Below are positions 1 to 13,599 of a stretch of 64,000 bases of DNA, piece by piece. Both the position numbers and the translations under genes were made by a program. The notes beneath the pieces were generated by a model. The model saw only the letters and a program-made list of their open reading frames with translations, made no database searches and had not been told where the DNA came from. The stretch is from contig CM065189.1 of assembly GCA_033026295.1 (NCBI GenBank), positions 6,341,203 through 6,405,202 of the forward strand, written 5' to 3'. Within the stretch, counting starts at the first letter, position 1. Each line of letters starts with the position of its first letter. This DNA is from Channa striata (Eukaryota; Chordata; Actinopteri; Anabantiformes; Channidae).

Positions 1-2154
1 ATGCTGAATTTACTGTGTATAATGTTATAACATCAGTTTACAGTTCGGCTATTTTCCACATCAGAGGTTTAAATGAAGGATTGTCCTGTATTCAGCAGAC
101 AAAAAGGTGTCAGTTGAGGATTACAATGGCACAGAAAGATGCTGAAAGCAAAGCACTCGCGGATGTATACTCACTGCTTCTTACTTAATAAGGTTTAAAT
201 GAAGAAAAAAAGCTTATCTAAGGAGTAGGCTCCAGTACCACAAGCAATAGCCACAGACAACAATATCATCCATATTAGGAAAGTTACAAAATGGAAAATG
301 CAAATTCCTTTCATGGACATGCAAATGGAAAAGACTCAGAGTAAGAGGGAAAAAAAGAGTAATCCTGAATAATTTCTTCTCCTTCTCTCTGTGAATACTT
401 TATTGAGTCTGATGTCCCTGTTGCATTTCTGAGAGCGTTTAGCCAGGATACGATTCAGCTAGAAATAATTAACAGCATAAATTTGCATCATTAGGATGGA
501 TTAAGTCAAACAATGTTTGCATATTGAAGGACTGAAGGGCCTGTGCAGCGTTCACAGAGAGGCAGTTAGGCCGGTTCTGTTCTCATTTTAGGTGGGCTGC
601 TGGCTCCCCGTGGGAGCACATAAAGGAGAATATTCCTACTTTGTCTGGGGCCAGTGTGCAGACACATTATTTCAGTTGTGTTTGAGCACACGCTGTATGG
701 TTGCGTTTGTTTGCATGTTCTCGGTGTGTGAGGAGAACAGAACGGCAGTTGCAGGCAGCAGCGTTGCCATCTGAGCCCCTTTCAGTCACAACCTCAGCAG
801 CTAAAGAAACTTGTCCATTTTCCTTGACAGAGTATTTTCCCCATTTCCCAAGCTCACTCTGCTGTCTGCTAACACCCGCTCGAAAACCTAAGACCCTGAC
901 AGACTCGGACAGCTTATCCAGATGTGCCTGCACCTGCTTTTCTATATCCCTGAAAGGCATTTACAGAGGAAATAAAACAAAGGAATCAACACAGCTTCTG
1001 TTGGTTATCCAGTTCCCTGTGCACTGTTAAATTATTATTATACAGTTTTTTTTTTATCATTTTGAATATTTTTATTTGTAATATCTCATTAGGTAGGTCT
1101 CATTAAAAACATGATTCACAATAGCGGAAAAATAGCAAGCAACATAAACGATGACAATTAATCAGAAGCAAAACTGAATATGACTAACAGTAAGGCCACA
1201 AAGCCACAACTTTTAGGTAATAATCAAAAGCATGCTTGGGTTGATCCATAAAATGGGGCAAACATTTGTCACAAATTTGTAATAAACCAAAGTACAAACA
1301 CCAGCTGAATCCTGGCCTCCCGAGTATTTCTTGCATTCACAAGCCTAATCACAAGATTGACAGATATTCTTGACAACTGGAAACAAGCGTGTTGAACATC
1401 ACTGTCTGCATTTGCAAATAAAAATGTTGGCTGATCAGACTGATGTCCTCAGTTCCTTTTTTTTCCGTCTTCAGTCAGCAGTGAGTGATGTGTCTGTCCA
1501 ACCAAGACTATGTTCAGCTGATGACCAAGCTGCAGTAGCCAATCATGATTTTATTAGGTCAGGAAAGAGAAAATGTCCTCATGTACTACTGAGTTTAGTT
1601 AATTTAGTTACACATTGCAATTAATTTATATACACTGAAGTAGCATTTTCACTGCATCAACATCTGCACTGGGTGAATTCAGCGACTCAAATCAAATGAA
1701 GAAAGCTGTAATTCAATATAATTTTAACAATATTTATTTTCCTTGAAACTCTGGACTCTGCAGGGCTAATATACAATGATAAATAATAAATGGAATAATA
1801 AAAAGAAAAGTAAAAGAAAAGTACATTTTACGTTCAACTGGGAATCGTAAATAAGTACTTTAATCTTGAGCGGGTCCGTTTGACACACTGACTTTTAATT
1901 GCGCCGCTTTCCTTTCACTTGTCTTCTCACTTCATATTTTTCATTCGCCGTCACCATTTTCACTCAGATTGCAGGTTTTCCTCGCCTCTTTTCAGTGAGA
2001 TCACAGCCTACTCGGCCTGTGATTGGCTGACATTCCCACCTTGACCAATCTCAGTCCTCATGCCTCAACCGATGGCAATGAGTGCTGGCCAATCAAAGAC
2101 AGGTATGATGTCCCTCTTGCTAAGCAGCAGACATTTAACACACAGGCCACACAC

Positions 2155-2295
2155 CAACACAAACCTTCAGGGTCAGTGGTTTGATTCCCATCTCCTCCTG
2201 GCCGTGTGTTAACGCATCATTGAACGAGTAGTGAATGTAGCAGCTGCCCACAACTGTTTCGCCATGGGGATCAATAAAGCTCCTAGATTTTCAAA
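2155..2295 (+). mobile_element. Degraded tRNA-derived SINE fragment
   Basis: A B-box-like tract (GGTTTGATTCCC, about 2178-2189) is followed by a CTCCTCCTG stretch and ends in a GGGATCAATAAAG-type segment. This order is familiar from tRNA-derived SINEs of percomorph fish and resembles the better copy at 21720-21945. The 5' A-box half is not recognisable. Orientation rests on the B box. Confidence 0.4.
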
Positions 2296-4149
2296 TCAAA
2301 TCAAAGTCCCCTTCCTTTCAAAACGTGAGTTTGCAGTGTAGTTGTGCAGTGTAAATATAATTTTTAGTAGTAGGAGTGTTTCTCTAACCATCAAATAAGC
2401 TCACCACTTGCGCACCATCATACTATGAATGGCTCAAACATGTGAACAAACTGGAAGCAAGGAGTAAAGAAATTGTAGACTCCTCCCAAATGTTGGTCAC
2501 TATCTAGTCTAGATAAACTAGCTGAGGTGGTTTCCGAAAAACAAATCTTTTCCGCTCGCTTTACTGTACTTGTAAAATGCAACACATTGTTCAAGGGTTT
2601 TAGAGAACAAAACGGGATCTGACATTCTTCTGTTGGCCTGTGTTGCCATGAGACAATAGCTTTGTGATTTGATCCCTTCACACACATGAACAGATGTACA
2701 ATTGAACTCTAATCTTGCCAAGGTGACAGCCGCCCGATGCGAACCTCCTGAAAGACTCCAGAACTTCTTCAGGGAACAAGTGCCAGCAACAACATTACCT
2801 CCGCCGAAAATGACTCTGTCAACTTAACTCAGTCATCACCATTAGTCAAGCGGAAGAGTAATTCAGCTCATCCCCATTACCCATAAGACAACAATATGGC
2901 ACGGGGACATCATTAGATACAGGAGGGGGTGTGGTGGTGGTGAGGAGGGCTCGGTTGATGAAGAGCTCATGAAATGAGATTGGATTTAAACAAGTGCCGT
3001 GCCTGTCCTGGGGGCCTTACATGGATGCTCCTTAAATGGATAGGTGGAGGCGGCATAACTATGAGACACTTAGTTTCTCTACTGTTCAGATTTATGGTCT
3101 CTGAGGTCTGTTACGATCATTAGGGGGACTGTGAATAGAAAAAGAAAATGGGGTTGAAACTGTACGAGCTTGGAAGGAGGAGAACATTTTTTTTTCTGGT
3201 AACACAGCACATTTGAACCATAAATCTTTGATCTTCTTCTCCCTTATTTGTGTGATGGCTCTTATAATGGAAGCCTCCCTATAATTTCACACTCCAATTA
3301 GTAAATCACTAATGTTGTCCCAAAGTGCAAGTTTTGGGGTGGTAATAAATAAACAGGCAGAGGGACATAAATGCAATTCATTGTATTTGCATAAATAAGT
3401 CAAAATTAACTGTATAAAAGGCAAAACATCAATCTTTAAATTTTTTTTTGCATAATGCGTGCAAGTAGACCGAGAATAAGTTCTCTGGCAAGACCAGAAT
3501 ATTCTGTATTCTTTCCTGTTGAAATCAGGTTCTTGATTATCTGTGCTTGGAACTACTGGAAAACCAAAATATTCCATATACAGACCAGTACTACACTAAA
3601 GCACCACAAGGTAAAGCTGTTCTAGCTCGTGTAAACTGCGCTTCAGCGAACTAAAGCCGTGGCCTGTTGGTTCATTTTGGCCCTCACACTGATCCAATTC
3701 CTTTAATGTTACCGCAGGTATCTGCCAATACTGATTCTGATCAAATACATATATTTTGTTGTTGATTACACGTGTATCTGACAGAGTGAAACAGCTGAAC
3801 AGCAGTACAGTGTGATCAAATACGTCTTATTTTTCAGTAAGTACCTAATCCAAAGATTGGAGGCCCTGGTCAAAAATACATTATTTTATAACTTTATTAG
3901 CTTAAATTTGTGATTAAAATAACTGAATGTGACTCTTGCAACAACTGGATCCTCTGAGATGTAGCCCTCTGCTGGACTTTGTGGAGCTATAAAACCCTTC
4001 TCTTACTCTTGTACAGTGTCGGTAAAGACTCAAGTATCCTGTCTTCGTTTGGCCCCTTACTACAGAGGAGGGTGAAACCTGAAACACATTTTCTGCTGCA
4101 CATGCTGTTAAAAATAGAGGCGGGGGATCTGTGTGTTGATGTGGTGTAG

Positions 4150-5060
4150 GATGGTGTCAGGGCCAGTAAGTGCCTGACCCATTTAGCAGTCTAATAGCAG
4201 TTGGGTAGAAGCCGTTCCCCGGTCTGACATCATGCATTTCACACTTCTATACCTTCTGCCAGCAGCAGGCTGAAGTGTTAGCAATCTATGTTGGGGACGA
4301 GTGGAGTCCGTAACCATGGAGCAGGCTTTTTCTGGACTCTGCAGGGGAGTTCGTGGTTTCCTGACGACCCCCTCAGCAGTCTTTACTACTCCTTGCAGGT
4401 GCTTGTGGTCCATTGCAGCGGTTGTTCCTATATCACGATAGTCACATTGATGCATCTGTAGAAGTTGCTGAGGGTCTTTGGTGACATGTTGGATTTCCTC
4501 AGCCTCCTCAGGAAGAACAGCTGCTATTGTGCTTTCCTAAAAGGCTGTGTGGTGTTAAGCAACCAGTGAGGTCACCGTTTGAGGTCAGAAGTTTGACGCT
4601 TCTCACTCTCTGCACCTTAAGCCCAAAGATATTCAGTAGCTAATATGATCTCTCTCCAAGATTTTCTTCTTGGAGCATCCAATGTTAATGCCAAAAGAAC
4701 ATGAGGGCATCAGAATTATTAGCCAAAGACGTAAAAAACGGTGTCATTATGTAACTCTGTGGGATGAGACCGTGTTGGTTGCCCTCTCCTTTTTCTTGTC
4801 CACAATCATTTCCTCTGTCTTCTCTGTGTTAAGGGTGAAATTGTTCTATTCACACCATTTTGCCAGACTTGCCACCTCATTCCCATACACTGTTTCGTTG
4901 CTGCCGGTAAGTAAGTAAGTCCAGTAACTGCGGTGTTGTCAGCTAATTTCAGCGTGGTGTTGTCCTTGAGAGGCGATGCAGTCATGTGTAAACAGTGTGT
5001 GGACAATGGGCTGAGAATGTGTCCTTGTGGGGTGCTAGAGTTCAGCACGTTTGCTAATTA
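4150..5060 (-). mobile_element. Degenerate non-LTR retrotransposon (Rex1/CR1-L2-like LINE), ORF2 C-terminal part
   Basis: Read on the minus strand, this encodes the end of a LINE reverse transcriptase. The segment 5048-4806 contains TPQGHILSPL (the usual PQG..LSPLL motif), then LKLADNTAV where the catalytic (F/Y)ADD box should be, then the NxxLTLN-type region in decayed form. The C-terminal tail at about 4455-4183 includes GTTAAMDHKHLQGVVKTAEGV and GRRYRSVKC, matching the 'pSGRRYRS' tail of fish Rex1/L2-clade elements as I know them. The active-site motif is altered to LADN and the frame is broken, so the copy is dead. The N-terminal endonuclease and most of the reverse transcriptase are missing (5'-truncated). 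Confidence 0.85.
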
Positions 5061-6508
5061 GATTGCCTGCTGTGAAGAAGATGCAAAACAAAATGCAGCA
5101 AGTGGATATGGGCAAAAGTTTGACAGATCATATTTAAATCTGCTTTATCAATAATTATCTATCTAATGCTTGCGTTGATACAAATTTTCTCCAACAGCTG
5201 TACTTTAGGAACACTTATATGGCATACACTCCTGTGGCCAAGCAAATCTACAGCAAAATGACTCAAAAATAGTCCCTCTGAGTACACACATTGGAATCCA
5301 AGCCAGCAGCATTCAACTAAATCAGTGCGCACAAAAAGACCACAGTATAAAAAAATAACTTACTGTCACACAATGAAAACCATCTGTATTGAGTGAGAGT
5401 GATTTTCTGCTTTCCCTTCCCTCTCACGCAGGGATAGAACGTACAGCACGTGCTACTTTTCCATTGGCTGTTGACTTTGGACGTGTGACATATAAACACA
5501 ACACAGACAAAATGTGACATGAGACAATCCTTGGTGTGTCTCTACCCGTAGTCTTTGAAAGTCGTCTTTAAGGCAGACTCTTGTCCCAGATAACAAAAGT
5601 ACTCATTAAGAAAGGCACCGGGCAGGAGCTGATGTTGCAATCGGAAGGACAAACCACGAGAAATGAAGTCAAGGAAACTGTCGGTGAATTTTTGACAGTA
5701 GTGAGCTGGAGGGAGCAGAGATGCTTCACACGTCTGTGTATTGCAAACATCATCAATAGGCATTTGAAGTTTGAAACGTAAAAGGGGAGAGACGAGTAGC
5801 AGCGTAGACGCAAGCGTTCAGCACATCCTGTATTAGCTCTAACAGCATGAAGCAAATGAACTGACCTTGACTTGGTCGTGTTTGACTTGTGTTGTGTTTG
5901 TTCACAGTAAATCCATTGGTTTATTAGAGTGACAAGAGCTTTGACGTCCTGTGTTTCCACACGGCGACAGGCTCACTCATTGGATGCCGCTCAGTGAAAT
6001 AAACTTCCCAATTGTGCAAAGATGCACACGGTGGCTGCTCGCTGGGAGAGAGCAGTTCAGAGAAGACCCCACAAACATGCCACTGCAGAGACAAGAAGAG
6101 CGAGCGATATAAATTGTCACATCAGCCCCTACAGAACAGAAATATGCAAAGCGTTAAAGTGTTTCCCTTACCTCTGTCAAAGTGATAAAAGGGAATGGGT
6201 TCGATGCTAAGAAGTGATTTTAACCTAGCGTGTCATATCAGGGCTTGGCTCGTCTGCGGCATCAGCGGAGCCAATGATGAGGGAATACACTGCAGGCCTG
6301 TTTGCAAACTGATAAACAAGCCAACAAACAGATCAACCGATATCTATTCATCTGCTGCAGCAGCAACACAGGATGTCAGCGGAGCCTCCGTAACGGATAG
6401 AAATGAGTTATTTAATAAGAATTCAAGCATGATCCATCAATCTTCATTTGCTCTCATTTATTGGTTCATTTCCTTCCCTCTGTTCCTATGTCCCAACCTT
6501 CCTATCTA

Positions 6509-6513
<5 letters not shown>

Positions 6514-6553
<40 letters not shown>
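6514..6553. repeat. (CA)20 microsatellite
   Basis: Forty bases of uninterrupted CA dinucleotide. It makes a run of His-Thr in two overlapping plus-strand open frames, which is why a 177-residue frame (6195-6728) exists here. That frame has no other support and is not called as a gene. Confidence 0.97.
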
Positions 6554-6554
<1 letters not shown>

Positions 6555-7204
6555 CTGCAAACAGGCCCCTCACCTTCCACCCCTTTCCTTCATCCCCTTC
6601 ACCGGGCAGCTGTTCTTCCCTTCTTGGCTGAACTAAAAGTGGACAGACAGGCCCACATAGCTGAGGAGAGTGGTGGCCTGGTTCTGGTGGTTACCTTCAG
6701 GGGCTCCAATTCTAAGCAAATCACGTAGTGTAATAATTCATTTTGCGTATAAAATTGGAGACATCCCTTTTTCATATCAAGCCTCCGACACGCTCCCGTG
6801 GAGTGGTTATCACCCTGTAATACATCTGCGACATTTCACTTTATTTATTGTATTGATAATAATTTGTCATTGCCATTTGGATTCATTCTCTGTATTTGGT
6901 TTCTTCACATATATTTTTCTGTTTTTATTTTTTATAATTTTTCACCACTTGCTCAGTTAAATTTAGCACGTGGTCTTTCACATGGAAAACACACTATTTA
7001 TAAAAATAGTCTGTCTAAAAACATGTGTTTTCTCCACGACAGTTTTGAGATTTAAATTTGTTTTTTTACCTATTTATTTAGTTGCTATGGATTTAAACCA
7101 TACATACAGCAGCCTTAATTGGACTTGTAAGTATTAAAGTGATGCATTGTATGTGAAAATACTCCCAAAACTAATTACACCATGTAGAAATTCAATACAC
7201 ACAT

Positions 7205-7385
7205 TCTTCTATGGTGACTAAGTTGTGAGTTGTGTGTGTGAATGGTTGTTTGTCTCTCTGTGTTGGTCCTGAAATAGACTGGGTACCTGTCCAGGGTGGA
7301 CCCCACCTCTTGCCCAGTGACAGCTGGGAATGCCCCCTGTGACCCTGAACAAGATTAGCGGTTGAGATAATGGATGGATTGAGTC
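7205..7385 (+). mobile_element. Dispersed repeat copy, 3' tail with ATGGATGG-like end
   Basis: The segment contains TGTTGGTCCTGAAATAGACTGG, ACCTGTCCAGGGTGGACCCC, GACAGCTGGGAATG and AGCGGTTGAGATAATGGATGG in order. This is the 3' module of an abundant fish interspersed repeat whose copies end in ATGGATGG. Related copies are at 33455-33600, 48205-48335 and 60180-60335. Whether the family is a SINE or the tail of a LINE I cannot tell. Confidence 0.65.
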
Positions 7386-8577
7386 TGATCCTAAATCAGT
7401 GGGTAAAAACCTGTTGTCACACAACTGAGATTTCATCAGAATTTTTCATAAGAGTAAGATTGTCTTAGTTTTCTAGAAAAGTAAACGAATTTTAAATGTC
7501 AGGGGGGACAGGTTAGCTTTAGAACAGATAAGGCAGTAACAGGAAATAAAACCTTCATTGCTGTGCTTGTTTTAAAAGTTCATCAGATACCAACATTCTG
7601 CTCCACAGCCGGCTGAAACGAACTCCTTGTGTTTACTCGGTACCACTTTTTGGAAAGGCTGCAATCAAAACTCCTTTTAGCACAAAGTTCACCCACGGTC
7701 AAGGACTTACGAAGACCATTTTGTGATTTGATGTGGATTTTCACATGTGATGATGAGGTCCATACGAAACAATGCCAAATGTTCACAAACATGAGCTCAG
7801 TTAATGTCAAAGGAATGACAGAACAATGAAATCCCATATTTCTCTGCTTTCTCATAACCTGAGCTGAAGGAGAAGAAGTACGACATGAAGGCCGATAAAA
7901 ATTTTGGAATTGTTAAACCATCAAAAATGATTTCAGTAGAGCCGTCAACTTTCTGCCCAGAATGACAGAAAGTCTGTATGTATATGCAATTCTGTGACAA
8001 AGACTTTGAGTCACAAAGTAGAATGTATATAAGAAGCCACTCTATATTTCAATAAATGCAAAAATCCATGTTTGTGTATTAGCTTTTCATAACACAGTTA
8101 AAATGTACAAAGTGCCATAAAATCAATGTGTTCCTGTACATAAAGCACAATATTCATTGAGAGGTACAAAGTAACAGAAAACTTTATTCATGCACTCCAG
8201 CGTCAGCTTGGCAGCACACCTCCATCTGCTGTTTTGACAACGGACTGACAGTACATATCTGCTATTCCATTAGAACAACTTACTCCATCTGTTCTGCCTG
8301 CCTCTCCTTGCCATGTAGCTGTCACTGCTTTACTGTATCCATAATTTCCCTTTGATTTCCGAGCTCCTTTCCCTCGTTTCATTGTGCCAGACGCAACAAA
8401 ACCACAATCAAACATTTCCTGATGAATCAAGCCATGCTTGACCGGGCGCCATCTCTTGCTATCGCTCTCCCTTTTTTTTCTTTTTCAAGTTTTAGTGTAA
8501 GGTTTTCGTGTGCGCCTACTCACTAGCACAGATGCACCTCCCACACAGATTGTCCCTTTATTATGAAGTTTTTATTA

Positions 8578-8596
8578 TTTTTTTTTTTTTTTTTTT
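8578..8596. repeat. Poly(T) run, 19 bases
   Basis: Homopolymer T. No retroposon body could be recognised beside it. Confidence 0.9.
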
Positions 8597-8739
8597 GTAT
8601 TGCTTGGTTTCACATTCTCGTGTTTGACAGTAAGTATAAAGTTTTTAAAGTTGATTATGACCCTGACAAATCTGCCAATTAGTTTTTTTTTTTCTCAGTA
8701 CTGATCAAACTTTCTTTACCGTAGAATTAGATTATGTTA

Positions 8740-8900
8740 GATCAGTTCAGATTAGATTAGATTAGATTAGATTCAACTTTATTGTCATTACACATGTACA
8801 AGTACAAGGCAACGAAATGCAGTTTATGTCTAACTTGAAGTGCAATAACCTGCAAGTGCGGGATATAGGTTATAAGTTACCTCTAGAAAATATGTACAGG
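8740..8900 (-). mobile_element. LINE 3' end with TCTAA pentamer tail
   Basis: A short run of ATTAG/TTAGA pentamers (about 8750-8773) is followed by TCAACTTTATTGTCATTACA and a tract (GGCAACGAAATGCAGTTT) typical of the 3' UTR of fish Rex1-like LINEs. On the minus strand it ends ...AATGACAATAAAGTTGAA(TCTAA)n, as expected for a LINE tail. It probably belongs to the same family as the coding fragment at 4150-5060. Confidence 0.65.
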
Positions 8901-8968
8901 AAAAAATATGGATCATATTTGCAGAATATGTGAACATACTATACAGGTTGCATAACCTGCTGCCTACA

Positions 8969-9805
8969 TACCGTAAATTCTGGACTATAGAGCGCACCTA
9001 AATTTAAGCCTCACCCTCTAAAATTTAAAAGAAATATATATTTTGTCACATATAAACCGCATCGGACTATAAGCCGCCAATATCCAGGCTGAGAAATAAT
9101 ATCTGTTGTATGCGCTCCTACTCATTGTTCACAGTAGGCATGAGGATGTTCTGTGCGCTGTTTTACCGGCATTACGGTAAAGAGTGCGTCTCTTTACCGT
9201 AAGTGTTTATTCATACACCTGAACCTGAATGGTGCCTGTAACACGGCAGTAAAAGTGCTGATCACACAAAACAGAAAAGTCATGGTTATTAATCTTCCTC
9301 CTGTGCACTAAAACCAAGTTGCTTTATTTTTCTTCCTCCTGCGAACTGAAACCACTGAACACCAAACCACTGTCACTTTTTCTTCCTGCGCACTGTTGAA
9401 GCGCAACTGCGCAACTATTAAAGTCGCTTCATTCTCCCGTGCACTGAAACCACAAATCGCTATTCATCTTCCTCCTGAGCATTGAAACCACTGTCACACT
9501 CGATTTCCTTCACGGATAGCCAGATCGATGGCTTCAAATTAAAAGCTGCATCATAGGAATTTCTTCGCATGTTTTCCATTATGAGGGGGTGAGGGTGTAA
9601 AAATATTACCGTGTTTTGCTGTTGTGCGTCTTGGGTTGCATGCGCTAAGAATAAAAACTGGCGCTTTTTTGTTTGCACTGACTTCCATCTACAGCGCCCA
9701 TCTGAGGGCTGCAGAAAAATTCATAGAAAAGCCGCATCTCTGTTAAAGCCGCATGGTTCAAAACGTCGGAAAAAAGTAGCGGCTTATGGTCCGAAAAATA
9801 CGGTA
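8969..9805 (-). mobile_element. Non-autonomous pogo-like (Tc1/mariner superfamily) DNA transposon
   Basis: The left end TACCGTAAATTCTGGACTAT and the reverse complement of the right end, TACCGTATTTTTCGGACCAT, form terminal inverted repeats. Both ends abut TA, consistent with a TA target-site duplication. The ends match the CCGTATTTTTCGGACTATAAG-type repeats common in fish. On the minus strand, about 9572-9460 encodes MRRNSYDAAFNLK followed by a degraded helix. That resembles the SYDAAFKLK start of the DNA-binding domain in pogo-type transposases, and supports the family assignment. No DDE catalytic region is present, so this is an internally deleted copy of about 0.84 kb. Confidence 0.8.
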
Positions 9806-12800
9806 ATCATTTAATAATGATCTATTGTTTGATTACTGTGCGGCTCAGGACCATCTATCATCGAACTGATGACATTATTCCTTCCATCGGTAACGTGTTG
9901 CCAGCTCAGTGCCACTGAGAGCTGTGCTTGACTCCCACATGTGTTCCAGTTCAGACACGGTAATTTTGCTGCTGCAGCCACTGAGACACCAGCTCCCTGC
10001 TACAGCAGCCTCAGCCTTAATGGATTGCTGCTCCTCCAGTGGAAACACAAACACACAAATTAAATGTTTGCCTGGACCCAGGGTTTGTTGTAGGCTAATG
10101 CAATTGCGGTGCAGTGCGAATACACACTGCATTTCCATGCGGATGACTCTTTATGAGGTTAGAGCTCAACCATGAAAGGCTCCGTGCTCGTTAAACTCAA
10201 CACTCGTGGTGTGAATACACACTTTCTTTGTTTCTCTAAAGGTTAGTTATTCGAGGCTCAGGGTTTAAACAATGTGACAGTGCTTTACGTGTGTTTCTAC
10301 AGGCTGGTGACACGCTGTCGGAGTGTGAACGTTGTCACAGACTGCAACACAGAGGTGTGATAGAAGTGACAACACAACCAAACATCTTAGTGACACTAAA
10401 TCGCACACAGTTAATTGAAGTTGTATTGTAAAGAGCTATTCTGGGATGGTAATAGTCATGGACAGTGCTATAATGTTTTCTGTGGCTCCGGATTACATCC
10501 GTACAGCCTGACAATGTCACGGAACATTCAGTTGGAAGGATCATTGCTAAGAAGCTACTCTGGCACGTCTTCGTTTCCACTTGTTCAACTTTAGCTATTG
10601 TCACTACATTTGGTCAGTTACTATCTCAGTGTTCAAAGATCATTCTGCTTCAGACCTATAATTACACAGGCCACCTCCTCCCAATCACCACCGTATCATA
10701 AAGGGTGATCCAGTCAAGGCTACTGCTGAACATGCAACTATCAACCCTTCCCCCCCACGGCCGTCTTATTCTGAAGAGTGCAGAGTTCTCACTGCCCCAT
10801 GACGGGGATTCATCTGGATCATTTGGTTTGTTGGTTCTAAGTGATTTCTCTCAACTCCTGAAGGAATTGTACAGTCAGTTGGCGGATATTGACTTTAATC
10901 ATCCGCTGACTTTTCCCATATACAGAATTTACGTAATTAAGTTATGGACCACATGTATGTATCATGTTAAAGCACTAGTTCGGAATTTTTAAAACTACTC
11001 TTAATTGAAACTTGACATATTTTGCATAGTGTCCCTGACGGTTTTCTACCCCATTGCAACTACACTGTAAAACCGAGGGCCACAGTTTATGGCTGCAGCC
11101 TGTAGTCTGTGCAAAAAGAAACAAAAAAAAACGCACTTCAAAGTCAGCACTGTCTGCATAAGTACTGCCTCAGAAAACTGCTCCCGTGGCTGTAGTCTCT
11201 GAGTCTTGGTAACAAAAAGTCTATGTTACAAAGTGCTACAGTTTCGGGGTCTGACAAAAGACACCGTCATGCTGAATTCTGGTACTTCAGAGACTTTGAA
11301 CATTTTTCTTTTCAATTGTCTCTCACAAGTCCTCCATGCTGCAGTCCAGCACAGGAAATACAGAGGATCATAATGATGGCAATACAGATAATAATGATTA
11401 ATGACAAATAGCACCTACAAAAGGAATCTATTCTATTATGGGTCAGAAATCCACAGGAGGAAAAAAAAAAATCATTGCAAACAATGTTAATTACAGTGTA
11501 CAGTACTCTACTCTTGTCTCTGATGCAATTATTGGAGGAGTTAATCACTACACAGTCCATTACAGAGTCATGGCCTTGTCTTTCCAGTTTGCTGAAGCGT
11601 AAGCGAGTAATATTCACTGCTGAGATAGAAACCCTCTGTTCATAAATTACTATTTCAAGTGGAAATGACAAAAGAAGGCAAATGTTTACCTTCTTACTTT
11701 CTCTTTAGAGAACAGTAGCTCTCAAGAGCTAGTAAATATCTGCAAATGTGCAATCAGAAAAAAACTGTAGATTTTGTGTCAGCAGTCAGGGCAAAGAGGT
11801 TTCTCATGAATACGCGAGAAAATTCCAGAAGCAGCCCGCTCGTGTTTTTCCCTATTTCGTTTAAAAGAAAAAGAATAAAACAATGATTTTAGGCAAGATG
11901 CCCGAACACCCAGTCTTCTGGGAGCTGCAGCGCTTCACAGGAAAGAGAATAAGACAACTCCTATTTATTGTACGTGTGGAGCTTCTTCCCTCCACTGTTC
12001 TTCCGTGTCGGCCTGTTTGCATAACTCACTGACTTGGCAGCAGCAACATTGGCCTTATTCTCAGAAGCCAACTTGGGACTACATCAATGAGTAATTGTCT
12101 CCACAAACCCTCACAGTCAAGAGATGAGAGCCTGGAAAGGTCACTAAGAGTTCCGGATCTGAAAATACCTTAATTTACTTGAGGAGGGCAATGACCTGAA
12201 TGTTAATTATTATTTTTTTTTTTATGTCATGAAAGAGAATCAGGAATTACAACAAATACTTCACTCCAAGCCATTTTGTGCTGACATGGATTCTGATGTC
12301 TCACTAAAGAGTTTCACTCCTGGCTCAAAGTTAAGTCCTCAGGGCCGCACTTAACCACGGTTAAGCACCAACTTACAGCTGATTAAATTCAGAGTGGCCC
12401 AGTCTGAAAACTATTAGCCGGTTACAAGCTGAACATTAGCATATTAAAGCTTCTCACTGCTGGCTCGGCAGTGGAGATGAAGTTACAAAGCTGCCAGGAA
12501 AATCAGGTCAAATTAGGCAACCGATAATATTGTGTAAACCCTTTTTTTTAATGAACTAGATGAAGAGCATATTCTTTATTTGCAACAACAGCCCCAGGGA
12601 CGTATGTGGATGACACGTTCGAGAGGGGAATGAAAATGGGCCTCGCAGACGTGGTAATCATACCTCTTTACCATCGTTTGCTTGGGTGCCAAGGTATCCC
12701 TAGTGATGATACAAGTTAATGCACATCCTCATTATAACAGCAATCTTCATTAAACACAATGAACTCTAATGTTGAGCTGCCAAATCCAGGCCTCAGCTGC

Positions 12801-13599
12801 CTCAACCTACAGCAAGATGCATATCACACCATCATGGCTGAGATGTATTTAATGTGCGATCAATAGCTATTTTCACCATCGATCCTGTGAGTGTATCTGT
12901 GGGCAAGGCAGACTCACCTCATATTTTGTATGTGCAGTGCTGTAGTAGGATGCTAAAGTTTTTCTATGTACAGTAATATTAGGAAAGGCTGTTTTAGAAT
13001 AATACAAAAACTGAGTGGCTTTAACTCAATGCAATGCATCAGAATCATGTTAAACTGCACTCCTACACAGGTTTGAACTTATTAAAGAAAATGTTTGTCT
13101 TGAAAGTTATTTGCAGGCTACAATAGCAGCAGCAGGTTATATGATAACATAATGCTGCAGGGAGTAAAGCATTAGACTTCAAATTACTTTAAATTTACAT
13201 ACTTTAGGACTGTCAATTGAATAAAATTTAAATTATCATTTATTTTTGTAGTTTATCATTATTAATCACGCATGTTCTATCATTCGAAACAGGACGTTTC
13301 TGATGCATGAACACTCCCATCGTCAGAGGAATAGATAGATACTGATGGTTTTGACTTGGTGAATTTTACGTGAAAATTCATTAATCAATTTCTGCAACAG
13401 CAAAGGCACAAATTCAATATGTTTATTGATTTAAACACGAGATCTTGAGAAAATTAATAACAGTCCTCATGTTAATAACTGGGTGCAAGTTAGAGGAATA
13501 AAGAATATGGATAACAGAAATGCTGGTGAACGGAGCGGGGGTGGTTTGTGGGTGATGCTGCTGTCCGAGAGAGAGTCCACCAGTTATTATGTTATAGGC

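Noticed and set aside
3640..3880. Possible hAT fragment (GGTATCTGCCAATACTGATTCTGATCAAATAC)
   Set aside because: It resembles fish hAT-type repeats in memory, but no ends or coding trace could be verified.
6195..6728. 177-residue plus-strand open frame, the longest in the window
   Set aside because: It is carried by the CA microsatellite (His-Thr run) and has no domain, splice support or homology that I recognise.
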